Below are positions 12,845 through 25,950 of a stretch of 64,000 bases of DNA, piece by piece. The translations under genes were made by a program, and so were the position numbers. How positions within the stretch are numbered: the stretch's first letter is position 1; each line of letters begins with the position of its first letter. Under the pieces are notes generated by a model. It ran no database searches, was not told where the DNA came from, and saw only the letters and a list, made by a program, of their open reading frames with translations. The stretch spans positions 2,549,501 through 2,613,500 of the forward strand of contig CM061100.1 in the NCBI GenBank assembly GCA_030770545.1. Reading direction: 5' to 3'. The DNA is from Macropodus opercularis (taxonomy: Eukaryota > Chordata > Actinopteri > Anabantiformes > Osphronemidae).

Positions 12845-15800
12845 TGAAAAGGGGAGAGAGAAAAATAACTAACAAAAAAGGTCTTTGAAAATTAACTGTG
12901 AGTGCTTTAAAAAAGTTTGGTGTGGCCTGCATCCCTTTTAGTGGCCATTCACAGTGGCCCGTAGTCCGCATATGGCTACTCTGACGCTTTTATTCCGCCC
13001 CAGTGTTTGGCGTAAAAATAGCCTGGATGTTGGAAGATAAAAAGATCTTTAGGCTAATTGCTGATATGGTCCTTGCTAAGATCGAAGCGCGTGTTTGACA
13101 GGACTTTTATTAATTTAGGCTCAGGTTCTATGTGATGCATCAAACTAAACATTAACCTGGATTTTTTTTATTTAAAGAAACGCAATAAAAAATAAAGTTA
13201 TAAACACACTAAATGCACCGAAAAATAAGAATATTCTGCCCAGTAACTATAGCCGCACGATATTTAACGTATATGCCCTGATGGTGCCAGAGACTGGCGC
13301 AGCTTATCCAGGCAGCTCGGTTTGCGTGATCCTGTAGTTATCTAGATTATCCGCGAGCCATTTGTAATGGAAAAGAGTCAGCTGTTAACTCGAATCAGTC
13401 ACGGGTCAAGCAGAGCATGCAAGCCCCAGATACAAGGCCTCTACCGTGCGTCTGGAGCATGGCACAGCTGCGTGTGCATTATTGTGAGGCAATTATTCCA
13501 TAATAATCACATGTTTAATTGAGCTCGGATATTTAAGTTAAATAAGCTTGATTTCGCATTGACAAATAGCTTAAGGTCCTTCAACATATTAAGTTGTACA
13601 GATAAATTAGATACAAAATAAAAGCACACATTTTCAGTAAAACAGCCAAGAACATATATGATATATGTGAATTGGTGATTCTAATATAATTAAACTGCCC
13701 ATAATAAAACTGACACATATCCATGGTAGTTCGTTTACAAGTAGCGGTTCCACTAAACTTTTTACAGTCCTTATTAAGTAACACGGTGACAGTTCGGCAG
13801 TGAAGTGGCATAAACACAGACTCTACTTTAGTCTGACTGACCGCTCGCCCTTCAAACGCCAGTTCACCTCAGGCAGGAGGTTAATCATCATGTTATCATT
13901 CAGACACTGTTCTGAAAAGATAAATCAAAGGGAGCCCCGTCAACAAGCAAAGTGCTGAGTTTCAAAAGAGAAAATGCTTTCGCAAGAATTTATAGGCCAA
14001 CATTTATTTGGTCACATTTTCGACAGAAAATGAGCCGGTACTTCCTATTTTCATACTGGGCCTAATATTAAATTATAACCTTCTGAAATATATACAGCTA
14101 TGGTTTTATTTCAAGCTGGAGCCGTGGCCCTTCAGGAACTTTTCAGAGGTTCGTTTTTGATCAGCGCCATCTAGCGGCAAACGTGTCTGAACGAACCACC
14201 AAATTAGAACTAATTTCTCTCACTTTATCGGTTTTAATGTAAATATTAAGAGGGAATCGTTTTTCTGACTACTCTGACGTTTATTTTCCGTCATCCTGCC
14301 CTAACAGCCTGATAAATAACCTGTTCCCATCATTTCTTTTAATACTTGACAAACAACACGTTTAATTAATTATAGGGTTATTAGATTAATTTCAATTCAT
14401 GGGACAAAATATATTTTAATGAAGAAAAGCTAAACAACGCTCATACTAATTAATTCTTCCTATAATCAGTGTGATTGTTGCAACAAGTAAATTTATTCTA
14501 TGCGAAAACTTTATTGATTTTTCTTTCAAGCTACTAGTTTTGCCTGATCAACGATTTTGTAATTATGTGCAATGCGTAATGCTTTAGTTTCCCTTTAAAC
14601 ACTTCATCTTGGATTTATTAAATATACATTAAGCTTGAAAATAAAAGCTTTTGTGTGTAAACTCGTGAGTAAAATTGCTCAGTTATGCTCATTTCATTTC
14701 TGTCAGTTGATGAGAATTAAATACATTTCTAGTTCTAGTTTTGACTGAAATTACTCGATCATCTGAGTCCAGCAAAGTCAAGATTGCAAAGGGAAACATG
14801 TATGAGATATAATTCAATTCACAGTCAAACTTGCATCCATTAACTGATAAAAAGCATCAATGTATAAACGGGAGATATTCTTCCTTCCTGTATTTCTTTT
14901 TATTTGAGCTGACGCCACATCAGCGCTCGCGTGTGTGGTGAACCACCTTTAAAGGGTTTCGAACTTCCCCCTCTGCGATGCGAGGGTGTTTTCGTGGCAC
15001 TACCAAGAAAACACTTAAGCGCAGCCCGCGGCTGGCTGCCTCCTGCTCTGACAACCCTCCCGAGTGTCACCAGAACGGTCTGTCTGAGAGAAAGGGGTCT
15101 GTGGACCATGTGATTCATGTGGATCACAGGCAGAAAAGGCGAAGCAAGGTACCAGCAAAGACAGTTTGCGCGCTGTGGATTGGAAAAAAGTATCAACATT
15201 CACATAATCAACAAAGTAGCTACACTGTGAATTATTGCAACGAGCCTCGAGCCCTGGTATGAAAATACATGTGGTTCAGTTCGCACCAAACTGACGCTGA
15301 ACAGCTCTTGATAAATCCAAAATGTGGTTACAAATTAATTAAAAAGATTTAATGTGGCTGTTTCAGTGTTTCCGGTTCTGCACAGCACGTCGTTCGTGTC
15401 TTAATGAACTGAACCGGACTCTTCATTAAACTTGTTTCCACGTGTCTAAAAGGCTCGACTGATAGACAACAGTTTACGTTATCGCGTTTTTAATTGTTTG
15501 TGTCAGCGCGTTTTCTTTTTGGTGCATTTTAGTTTTAGGCGCTTTTCTTTTACTGCAAAAGTTCCTCATGCAGCTTGAAATGTTTAGTCAGGGATGGAGA
15601 AAGCATGTGATTAACAGCACAGGCCAAACAAAAATGAAACTAATACCTTCGTTTATGTTATTAATTATCATAGACTGTTGTTGTTTTATTAGTGAAATGA
15701 ATGTTGTTGTTGTTTATAAATTTTGAGATAGAAGTTAATTCGGTTTTTCTGTTTATTTTAGTTCAAAACCAGACTGTTTTGTGAAGGTTCTACACTTTAA

Positions 15801-16440
15801 ATTATTTGTTTTTCACGGTTGCTTTTACATGATATGTAAATAACTGTATGCATGTTTATGAGCAAGGCCGTCTCTGCATGTGGCATGTTTGTCATTTCAA
15901 TTAAAGCTATTTGAATGAACTGCAAGCAAATTCGGTAACATGTTGTGATGCTGAAGTTATGTGATGTCCAGGGGTCAGAATGTGAACCAGTAGTTTCTAA
16001 GACCATCAAGATGCTTTTTTGCACTTACTGCTTTTCGCTGCCTTTAAGAAATACAGAGAGATCCAGTTTTTGGCTCTTCAGCATTTTCCTTGTTCATCCT
16101 CAATGCGACAAGTTAACAAACAGAGATGCTTACAGGCACCATGTGAACAACAGGTTTTCACACGACGTTCACTGAAACCTGGCACAAGTTTAATTTACCA
16201 CAGCATAAATGATCCGAGGTCTGCAAACAATTCTCTAACTACTGGCAAAACAAAGCACAGAAAGCAATCAACCCTGTCAAATACAGGAGGCTACATACCT
16301 TTAGGCTGAAGAACTATGGCGTTTTTATTTTACATAATAAGCAGAAGTTGCCATTATGCAATTTATGGAATGTACAATGTGAATCGTTCACGTCTGTCGG
16401 TTGTTGAAGGTCTTCGAGGCCTCGCTCAGGGGAGGAAAAC
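12845..16440. other. foxd1-btf3 intergenic region
   Basis: No exon is recognised. The sequence is AT-rich apart from a more GC-rich patch at 14920-15180, where overlapping open frames on both strands look like by-products of composition. The 13230-13560 segment has balanced composition and several TAAT/ATTA cores and could be a conserved enhancer of foxd1 (inference). A CTCF-like site lies at 14164-14177. Confidence 0.5.
14164..14177 (-). promoter_or_regulatory. CTCF-like site
   Basis: The minus-strand reading is CCGCTAGATGGCGC. It agrees with the CTCF core consensus CCASYAGRKGGCRS at 13 of 14 positions; the CCGCTAGATGGC variant is a known form. It lies about 1.4 kb upstream of the foxd1 TATA box. 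Confidence 0.5.
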
Positions 16441-16597
16441 CCAGAAGAAGAAGAACTTTCCCCCCCTACGTCACTTCCTCTTTCCTCTCTCGCTTCCATC
16501 TTGCTTCCCGCATGTGTCTGCTGTTAGTTTACAGGTCAGTCAGGAGCTTTAAATACCTTCTTCTCTACACTGTTTTCTCCCGAATCGAAGGCAAGAG
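16440..16597 (+). promoter_or_regulatory. btf3: btf3 promoter and inferred non-coding first exon
   Basis: A pyrimidine-rich stretch holds a CRE-like TACGTCA (16467-16473), an ETS-like CACTTCCTC beside it, and a YY1-like CCATCTTG (16496-16503). This arrangement resembles promoters of ribosomal-protein and translation-factor genes. A donor site GAG|GTAAAC follows 16597 and would join to the coding exon at 18009. The frame upstream of the splice has a stop at 16550-16552 and no ATG after it, so this leader adds no N-terminal residues. The transcription start is inferred. Confidence 0.6.
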
Positions 16598-17990
16598 GTA
16601 AACGAAAGCGTTTTCTGACTAGATGGCTGAGCTCTGCCGGGGTTTGACGCTAATCTTACTGACGGCGTGTGGCTGTGTGACTGACGGGCCGTCCACTCCG
16701 CTATTTCCCAGTTAGCTTAGCGGCTAGCTGAAGTTAGCCTACAAGTTGTCGCACTAGAGCTCAACCACACCTTTGTGCCGTGGTTCGGCCAAACCGCTCA
16801 GCTAACGTTAGCTCAGAGATCAATAACGCTGTTATTTTGTGAAGCCTAACTCAGCCTTTTGTTGTTTAGCTCTGCTATCTAGTCGCGGACAAGTAACTGA
16901 GGGAAATACTTAGCTTCCCGTTGCTAATTTACCTAACTTAGCATTTTGACGATGTAAACACTGTTTGTTAGTCTATATAAATATAGAATTATGTTCGACG
17001 ATCGTTTCCACGCCAAAGCATGCGTGTGTGTTTACACGCGTCACCGGAGCATTTAATGAACATTTATAATTTACTGAGCCCAACAGCAGCTGTTTGTTAG
17101 AAACCACAAGCACGGCCAAGTGTAACAATAAAACATATAATAATTTAGCATCTCTACTTAAACTGTAGTAATTTTGCGGTTATACAATAAATAGGCTTGT
17201 ATAATCAGATTGTTTAAATACTATTAAAGCTCACGTGTGTTTACAAACCTATCACTTTATAATTGATTGTGAGAAGTGTTAGTGCAGCATCTAACAAACC
17301 ACGTGGTTGTGGTTTGCACCTAAAGCAGCGCATTCAAGAGTAAAAACCCATCTGAAGTACAGAAGCACATTTGTCAGCACGTCGTGTTTCAGTGTTCTCT
17401 TTACTGATGTTGTCAGAAGGGCAGGGTCACACTACAGCCGTTAGACAAGAAGATCACATTCAGATGCTTGTCAACCCCCCTATTCTGGATATGTGCACAT
17501 TCAACTCTTGTGTAGAATTTCCAGCGTCATAATTTTTGTTGGCAACACTCGGTGAGAGCAGACACTTGAGTTAGTGCATTAATAAACAAGATTTCTTCCC
17601 ATGTGTTCAAACAAACTAAAGGTACTAGCCCGAAGAGGGAGAGGTGCGGTTTCTACTACAGTGTAACACTGCAGAGCTGATCACATTATGCATAAAAGCA
17701 GAATAAACATCAGACCTGCATGGATAATTTCTAGTGTGTTGCAACTTTTGCTGCGTTTGTGGTGTTTTGTGTTCAGGCATGTTTTGTGATGAATTATCAA
17801 CTGCATGAAATTAAGTTAATTACACCTGACACCTTTTGCTTTATATACTTTAGATTTAGTTATTTCATCAGGACGCTGTAGTGGTTGTGACATACAACAT
17901 TTCAGTATTGTAGTAGTTAATTGATAGACATAAACATCTAATTGTCTAAACTATGAAAACTATGACATCAAGCTGTTGATGCTGATGTAA

Positions 17991-19731
<1,741 letters not shown>

Positions 19732-20153
19732 AGGAAATGGACTCCTTCCAGTGTCCATATTTGACAGAACCATGTACACAAGATGTTTTGTCTATTTTGA
19801 GAGGTTGAAATTTAATAGTTACAGTACATGAGATGGATAATTTATCAACTTTCCGCATGAGATCATTCTGTAATATGAACAAAGCACCATCACAATCTGA
19901 AGTGAATTACTTTTGAGGTTTTTTTTAGCTAGCCTAGGACTCACTAAATTAAACCTGCGGTAGCAGCATTGGGAGGTAAGGTAATTTAGTTCTCATTCCA
20001 TCTCTTTGTCACCAGACTCTTAACAAGCTTGTTGTTCTCTGTATGTCCAGAGTGAGATTATGTAAAATGTGTTTAAGGCTCGTGTGTACATCTGTTTCCT
20101 CCATGTTTCTGAACTGTAACGACATTGGCCTCGCTCAAAACCACCATATCTGG

Positions 20154-20159
20154 AATAAA
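20154..20159 (+). terminator. btf3: btf3 polyadenylation signal
   Basis: An AATAAA lies 423 nt after the btf3 stop codon, giving a 3' UTR of roughly 440 nt. It is the first canonical signal downstream of the stop on this strand. Confidence 0.75.
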
Positions 20160-20179
20160 CCTTTACTACTGTCAAAGCC

Positions 20180-21301
20180 ATACTTTCTATTTTATCTTTC
20201 CTGGAAGTAAGATTTCTAAACATGGTCGACAAAGAACATGACGACTAAGTTACAACAGAATTGCAGCATAGTAGCGTCCCATGCATGTGAGGGTGGTGGT
20301 CATAATCGAGTCACCCCAGCATCCACACTTTAATTGCCTGAACTGTTGTAGTTGCGTTGCCAAGGCATTTTGTACAACCTGTCTGTCCTCCATCTAAGTA
20401 TTGGACTGTTAGAAGGAGGTGGTCTGCCTATAATTTACTGCAGGGTCTCTGGGGGACAGTCATTGAAACACCTTTCCATCACATTTAAGAACAGACACTT
20501 TGCAGTATGTTGTTTAAAAAGATAATTTAATTAAATACCAGTTACATTTTAGTGACTAGTGGTTTGACTGTTTCAACTTAAATTCTGAAATACCTGTACA
20601 GAATGAATTCTTGATACATTACTATATCTAGTTATCAAACAAGCATTGTAATACAGTTGTGCAGTAGCAAAGAGCACCACAGTAACATGGGACATTTAAA
20701 TTAGTTTTTTTAAGGAACAGGACATTACTACCGGTATATAGAAACAAAACGGAATAACATCAATGTGAATAATCATTTTACAAAATGTCTGAATTAAATA
20801 AAGATTTACAAATTTAACAAAAGGCTTGGCAGCATCATAAAGACAGTGTGGACATGTGCGCTCTGATGTGCAATAAAATGTAAATACCATTGTCTTCAGT
20901 GCAGACCAGACAATGTTACCATTTAGCAATTCAGCATTGCTGCTTTTGTTTACAGGGCTTCATATGGTTAATAGTTTAGCTTCAAACAAACTTCAACAGG
21001 AAAATTATGAAATGGCTAATAACGGTATGCAACAGAGAACATAAAGTAAAAAATGAACCTTTGCTTGTTGAATCCAGAGAACAAGTAACCGTTTGAAATG
21101 GTCGTAAAACTGTTAATTTGCACAGCACAAACCTTCCTGTAGATCATTGCCCCTGAAACGTTGATATGATGCAATAATGATATGCTGCTGTAGAAAATAT
21201 ATCTGACCGGGACAAAATGTTCCCGTTGTTTGACAGCTGGAGTGCTACATGACTGTCCAGAACCCAGTGGTGTCAAGTATTTGTTGTGAGGTGTCACAGT
21301 T
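20180..21301. other. btf3-ankra2 convergent spacer, ankra2 3' UTR
   Basis: This AT-rich DNA lies between the ends of the two convergent genes. No coding exon is recognised. Most of it is probably ankra2 3' UTR. A minus-strand ATTAAA at 20526-20531 is one possible polyadenylation signal, but the true end of the ankra2 transcript cannot be fixed by reading. Confidence 0.45.
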
Positions 21302-23525
21302 CATTCTCTGATTCCCATTAGTAACTTCAGTAAGTGTGCCTCCATAACCTGTTGAACTAAACACAGACAACATATTTTACTGCACAGACTTGGGTGGTGT
21401 TGAATAGTGAATACTTCCAAACTACTGACTGTGTACAGAGCGTCTTTTGTTCAAGGCATTTATAAATTAATACCATCTAACACCAATTAATTAACTAATG
21501 CCAATTTCTCTACCGATGCGCCCTCTGACCCTAAATTTACACTTACACAGTGTGTTAAGTTTTTACATACCATTCCTGTGGCCCATAGCCACAGCCATGT
21601 CCATAGCATTGAATCCAGAGTCTGATTCTATGGTTGGATCAGCGCCACTCTCTGGAAAACATACAGACACTTAAAAGCTTTGTACCGTTACCTTAGACAC
21701 AACACAAGCTTTGGGGAGATATTACTATCACTGTTTTTTACAATGTCTCAGCAAAGGCATAACTTCTGGTAAAAGTCTAGTCCTCACCAAGCAGAATTTC
21801 AACACAGCGCACATGATTCCCATGGACAGCATACAGCAGAGGGGCTCCTCCATTCTAAAAGCCACAGAAGCAACGTGACAAACCACATCGAACAAAGCCT
21901 TCATGTTCATACGGTGTTAAAATAAACCGCCACTGATAAGTGAGTGAAATACGTATCTCTATTATTAGTTCTATTTAACCAGGTCCAGCAAACATGAAAT
22001 AACAGCTTAGAGCTTTTACCCAGTCATATTCATTGACATCAACACCACAGTCGATGAGCATCTTCACAATGTCTGTGTAACCTTTACTGCAGGCCAGTGA
22101 TAAGGCGCTTTCCCTCCCTTTGGCCAGGAGGTTGGGGTCAGCACCCTGTAGTGAAAAGTGGCATAAATACAGAGAGGCTTCCATGAATTGATGCGACAAT
22201 AAAAGTTGAATAACAAAAGGAATGAATTTTGTCATACATTTTGAAGCAGGAACTCAACAACGGCAATTTGTCCATGTGCAGCTGCCCACATCAGGGGGGT
22301 GAAACCGTCCTCATCCTGGAGATTGATCACTGTCTCTGTTAAAATACACAAAGAGATAGAAACAACATTACAGCTACATAAACATTCATCACTATCCATC
22401 ATCAATACACAGTGAAGTGGATATGTCTCTTCAGAATATGTTTATACAGGTGTAAGATCTTTTTATTACACATTAATTGCTGTATAATTACGCGACAGTA
22501 CATGGGATTTATGTCATATAAATGTTTTCATAATTTGAGCCATGTCTTTTGCATAAGTACCAAACATCTGCCTGATCCTCTTATTTGAATTGGATATGTT
22601 GCTTTTCTTTGGTTTAAATTATACAAAATGATGTGCTATATATAATATTATATAATAATAATATATAATATATGGACTGTATGAACATCAACACAACCTT
22701 GGACTCTGGGAATGTGTGACCCTTTCTTCTGATACTTAGCCAAAATACTTCCTCAAATAATCAAACCAACTTGGAAGATGCCTGTTTAAGTAAAATAATT
22801 TAGTTTCTAGTATGTAACCTGCTGCCCACCTTGTTCAATCCTGCTGGCTAGAAACACCATTTCTCCTTGAGCTGCTAGTTGATGAATGGACAATGCTGAA
22901 AAGATGGAAAAATATAAAAGGATTATTCTGAGCTCAACCTTCTGACTTATAGCACAGTCGTAGCTTAGAATAACCACTTTACTTACAATGTACCAGAAGA
23001 GGCGTGGAAGAAACCTCATTGCCGCGGTGTTTATTGGTGAGTGTGGTGGACTGTTTGATTGGGGAGAAATGTTTTGTGGTGGACGGTGTGTAAACATGAC
23101 GCACTTGTATACCTGGGGAGGGTGAGGTCTGGATATTGCACTCAGCTGTAAGACAGGGGATACCGTTACACTCAAATGAAAGACAACGTAATTAAAACAT
23201 ACACACAGCGTCAGGAGTTCCTACCTTTAAATAAAACGGAAGCCACCTCCAGATCTGAGTTCACCTGGTCCTGGATGTTCTTGCTGTCCTCCTCATTGAG
23301 CGACTTAACGAACCTTGAGCAGACATTCATATCAAAGCGGTTGGGCAGGATGAACTTGATGCCCATGGCCACGTTTTGGGCGCCTGTGTCATCTGGGCTT
23401 GCGCCCACCGACTGTTCAGTCTTGATGGCACTCAGATCTGGCATTACGCAGATGCCCTTCATGTCCTCGGACACCAGAGGACACTCTGCGGTCCCATCTG
23501 ACGCGGACATGGTAACGTTGTCCAT
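21302..23525 (-). CDS. ankra2: Ankyrin repeat family A protein 2, 8 coding exons
   Basis: In transcript order the coding exons are 23525-23225, 23145-22987, 22895-22830, 22335-22238, 22145-22020, 21854-21788, 21651-21571 and 21357-21302. All junctions are GT-AG with matching phases, giving 317 residues (human ANKRA2 has 313). A conserved block GIKFILPNRFDMNVCSRFVK precedes the ankyrin repeats, which run from about residue 175 to the end (GFTPLMWAAAHGQ, ESALSLACSKGYTDIVKML, GGAPLLYAVHGNH, SGADPTIESDSGFNAMDMA). Family knowledge: ANKRA2 is an adaptor whose repeat groove binds PxLPx[I/L] peptides of partners such as HDAC4, CCDC8 and megalin. RFXANK is the paralogue, but the N-terminal block and gene neighbours fit ankra2. 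The ATG at 23523-23525 is used because an in-frame TAA lies just upstream. The C-terminus diverges slightly (LLKLLMGIRE). Confidence 0.95.
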
Positions 23526-23574
23526 CTTCGGATCACTCGGACCTGTCACTGATTAAACTGAAGTCCCCGCTCAC
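23526..23574 (-). other. ankra2: ankra2 5' leader with probable acceptor
   Basis: The leader before the ATG starts after a probable acceptor, T-rich tract plus GCAG (23575-23578 on the minus strand). The first bases of the exon, GTGAGC, together with that GCAG also form a near-perfect donor consensus. Only 49 nt separate it from the ATG, which leaves no room for an intron, so use as an acceptor is preferred. The upstream non-coding exon was not located with confidence. Confidence 0.45.
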
Positions 23575-23923
23575 CTGCAACGCGATAAAAACACAAATAC
23601 AACCTTTTAAAAATATCTCAGAATGAACGTCACTTATCCTCTGATGTACGTTATTTGGATACACACCAAGCTAGATACAGTTCACACTGCTGAATACCAA
23701 CGGGTAGCTTAACTATCAGTTAGCATGCTAGCTATTGTTACCGTAACCTTCCTACAGTCAGAGTAAATTAAATACAAAGCATGAGAACACTTTGAAGGAA
23801 AACATCAAGACAGGCCACCTTAGAAAACAAGCATTTCTGCCTGGTTAAGTCATGGCTTCTTTAAAATATCCTTATGGAGTCACCGCTATGTTATCCCTCT
23901 CCTTTTGGTGTTTTTGATAGATT

Positions 23924-23935
23924 TGCACATGCGCA
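23924..23935 (-). promoter_or_regulatory. ankra2: NRF-1-like site in presumed ankra2 promoter
   Basis: TGCACATGCGCA matches the palindromic NRF-1 motif (GCGCATGCGC) apart from its outer bases. It lies about 400 bp upstream of the ankra2 ATG, where a housekeeping-type TATA-less promoter would be expected. Strand is nominal because the motif is nearly palindromic. Confidence 0.45.
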
Positions 23936-24667
23936 GTAGGTTGTGTCCTGAATGACGTGCATCCAATATTAACGTCCCCCTTGTTGTTAAACGTTCCGGA
24001 GACGCCAAGTCATGCTGATGCTAAATAAATGCACAAATTCAGTGTTTTGCTTTAATACATCTTAGAAATTAGATATTTTATAGAGTTTTATAGTTTAATC
24101 AAATAACCAGAAGACTGAATATAAATCCTGCTTTTGCTTTGTGCCATGTTGCTGAATTCTCACCAAAGTATGAGAAACAAGCTAAATAACAAAGACTTTA
24201 TCTGTTTATTCTTGGAATATTATACCCTAAGGACACTTTCATGAAATATTCTGATCCAGTTTACAGTCTTTGCAGATCAACACTGTGCTATTATAGTTAA
24301 TTGCACCTTGAAGTGTTTATTTTCTTTATTACTGACTGTCCCTGGATATTGCATTGAGGATCACTAATGGCAACATATTAAAAAATAAAAATAAAATAAC
24401 GACTTCCATAAAGAAAATATGAAATTAATAATTATTCATAAGTGATTCATTAGCTGTGATTCGTGGCCTGTGTACAGAATATCTTTTCAGAAAATGGGCC
24501 AATGGAAGCAGCTTGATGGCAGTTATGGGATAAGGACCTTTTTGTTTTCTGTGCAATAATGTTTTCTGCTTCGCTTATGTCCTGCTGGTGCATCATCACA
24601 GCACCAGGCACCGCAACAAGAATCCCAGATAGTTTTGTCTGGAGGCCCACTTTGTTGCTGTTTACGT

Positions 24668-24685
24668 GTTTGTTTGTTTGTTTGT
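24668..24685. repeat. (GTTT)n short tandem repeat
   Basis: About four and a half GTTT units in a row. It is simple sequence with no other feature attached. Confidence 0.8.
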
Positions 24686-25015
24686 CAAGGGCCATGGCTC
24701 GTTCATGCCGCTCTGGTGACACCAGGGGGTCTCGGGGAATCAAAAGATTCCAGGTCATTTGCATTGAGGAAGCTGCCTCGTTCTGTCAACATGAAGATCA
24801 CACGCAACTCTGAGCTCGGTTGCCTTGATGTGACAGCATGTGGGCCACAGTGGCCACAATGTGCTGCTCCCGCCATCTACAGGACACTGAATCACATTCA
24901 GTCAAATAAACGAACCAGAAAGCACACTTATACTGTATCATGTGTCTAGGCACCATTGGTAAAAACTCTGATCTGGGACTTGGGTTGACAAATGTTGAAT
25001 AAAATCTAGACGGTT

Positions 25016-25029
25016 CCACAAGATGGCAC
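25016..25029 (+). promoter_or_regulatory. CTCF-like site, first of a tandem pair
   Basis: CCACAAGATGGCAC agrees with the CTCF core consensus at 13 of 14 positions. It has the same orientation as the perfect site 47 bp downstream. The pair lies between the ankra2 and arhgef28 promoters. Confidence 0.5.
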
Positions 25030-25062
25030 CATTGTAAAATCTCTATTTCTTTTATACCTTTG

Positions 25063-25076
25063 CCAGCAGGTGGCAC
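25063..25076 (+). promoter_or_regulatory. CTCF consensus site, second of a tandem pair
   Basis: CCAGCAGGTGGCAC matches the CTCF core consensus CCASYAGRKGGCRS at every position. Its placement between divergent promoters suits a domain boundary or insulator, which is inference. Confidence 0.6.
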
Positions 25077-25268
25077 CACAGTTCTCTGAGTGTTGTGGCC
25101 TGTGTTCCTCTCCTCAATGACCTGTGGTCCTCTCAAGACTCTCTTTATTTACCCTCTGTGTGGTGGAACCTATTAAATAAATTCATATTGCTATTTGTGT
25201 GAGTAACACCTGGCAACTATAAGATGATCTGGGCCATTACTCACTATCAGTTCACTATCAGTTGAGGT

Positions 25269-25294
25269 CACACACACACACACACACACACACA
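25269..25294. repeat. (CA)13 microsatellite
   Basis: Thirteen uninterrupted CA units, a likely polymorphic marker, about 400 bp upstream of the arhgef28 first exon. Confidence 0.95.
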
Positions 25295-25639
25295 AAAACA
25301 AACAATTCCAGGTTTCACTTGTGAATCTGGATCTGAAATAAAAAAAATATTTGAAGCTTGGTTGGAACATGGTTAAATTCTTCTTCTGGTGAAAATAATT
25401 TTATAGTGGAAAATATTACTTTATAGTATAGCGTATGTATAATGTACTTTACTATTAAATATGAACTATGTTGTATCTCACGTTTCACCATCTCTACCAA
25501 AACAAAGACGGTCAACAAAACTTAAAGTGACGTCACTCCAGGTTCTTGTTTATGGGAGGAAACTGAATGAATGAAACAAACTGTAATCATTAAACGTAGC
25601 TAAATTCACATCAGACGAAGCGACACGAAGCCACAGGTA

Positions 25640-25950
25640 AAACATCACCATCCACGAAACGCCTCCCACTGAGCCTGTGCAGGGAGGAGGTGCGGGGCCG
25701 GGCCAGACTGGGCTGCAGAGCAGAAACTCTGGCGACACCTGCAAACAGAGTCCCAGCCCAGTCTCTGCTGGAGCGACGAGGCGGATGAAGCGGAGACCAA
25801 TGACTCGCAGGACACAATAACCGCGTGGGGAGTTTTATTTACTCGGGGACGGAAGCGACAGAGAAAGTTTGTCTACAAAGATAAATGCGGGATCTGGGAG
25901 CAGGGCAGCTCGGGAACTTGCGCTGAAGCCTGAGGGAGAGACGGCAGCAG
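25640..25950 (+). promoter_or_regulatory. arhgef28: arhgef28 promoter and inferred non-coding first exon
   Basis: This GC-richer stretch ends at a good donor, GCAG|GTAACT after 25950. That donor would join the exon at 27847, which carries the start codon, so the first exon appears untranslated. An 11-bp inverted repeat (25705-25715 with 25754-25764) lies within. No TATA box is evident. The transcription start is not determined. Confidence 0.55.

Larger units (their letters stand above)
23940..25640. other. ankra2-arhgef28 divergent intergenic region
   Basis: About 1.7 kb between the two head-to-head promoters. No coding exon is recognised. In human, UTP15 sits here, divergent from ANKRA2; no WD-repeat coding segment was seen. 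The region contains a TTTG repeat (24668-24685), two CTCF-like sites and a CA microsatellite. Confidence 0.6.

Noticed and set aside
14931..15262. Overlapping open frames on both strands
   Set aside because: No recognisable protein features; composition effect of a GC-rich patch.
24711..24724. CTCF-like ACACCAGGGGGTCT
   Set aside because: Three mismatches to the core consensus, including the GGC triplet.
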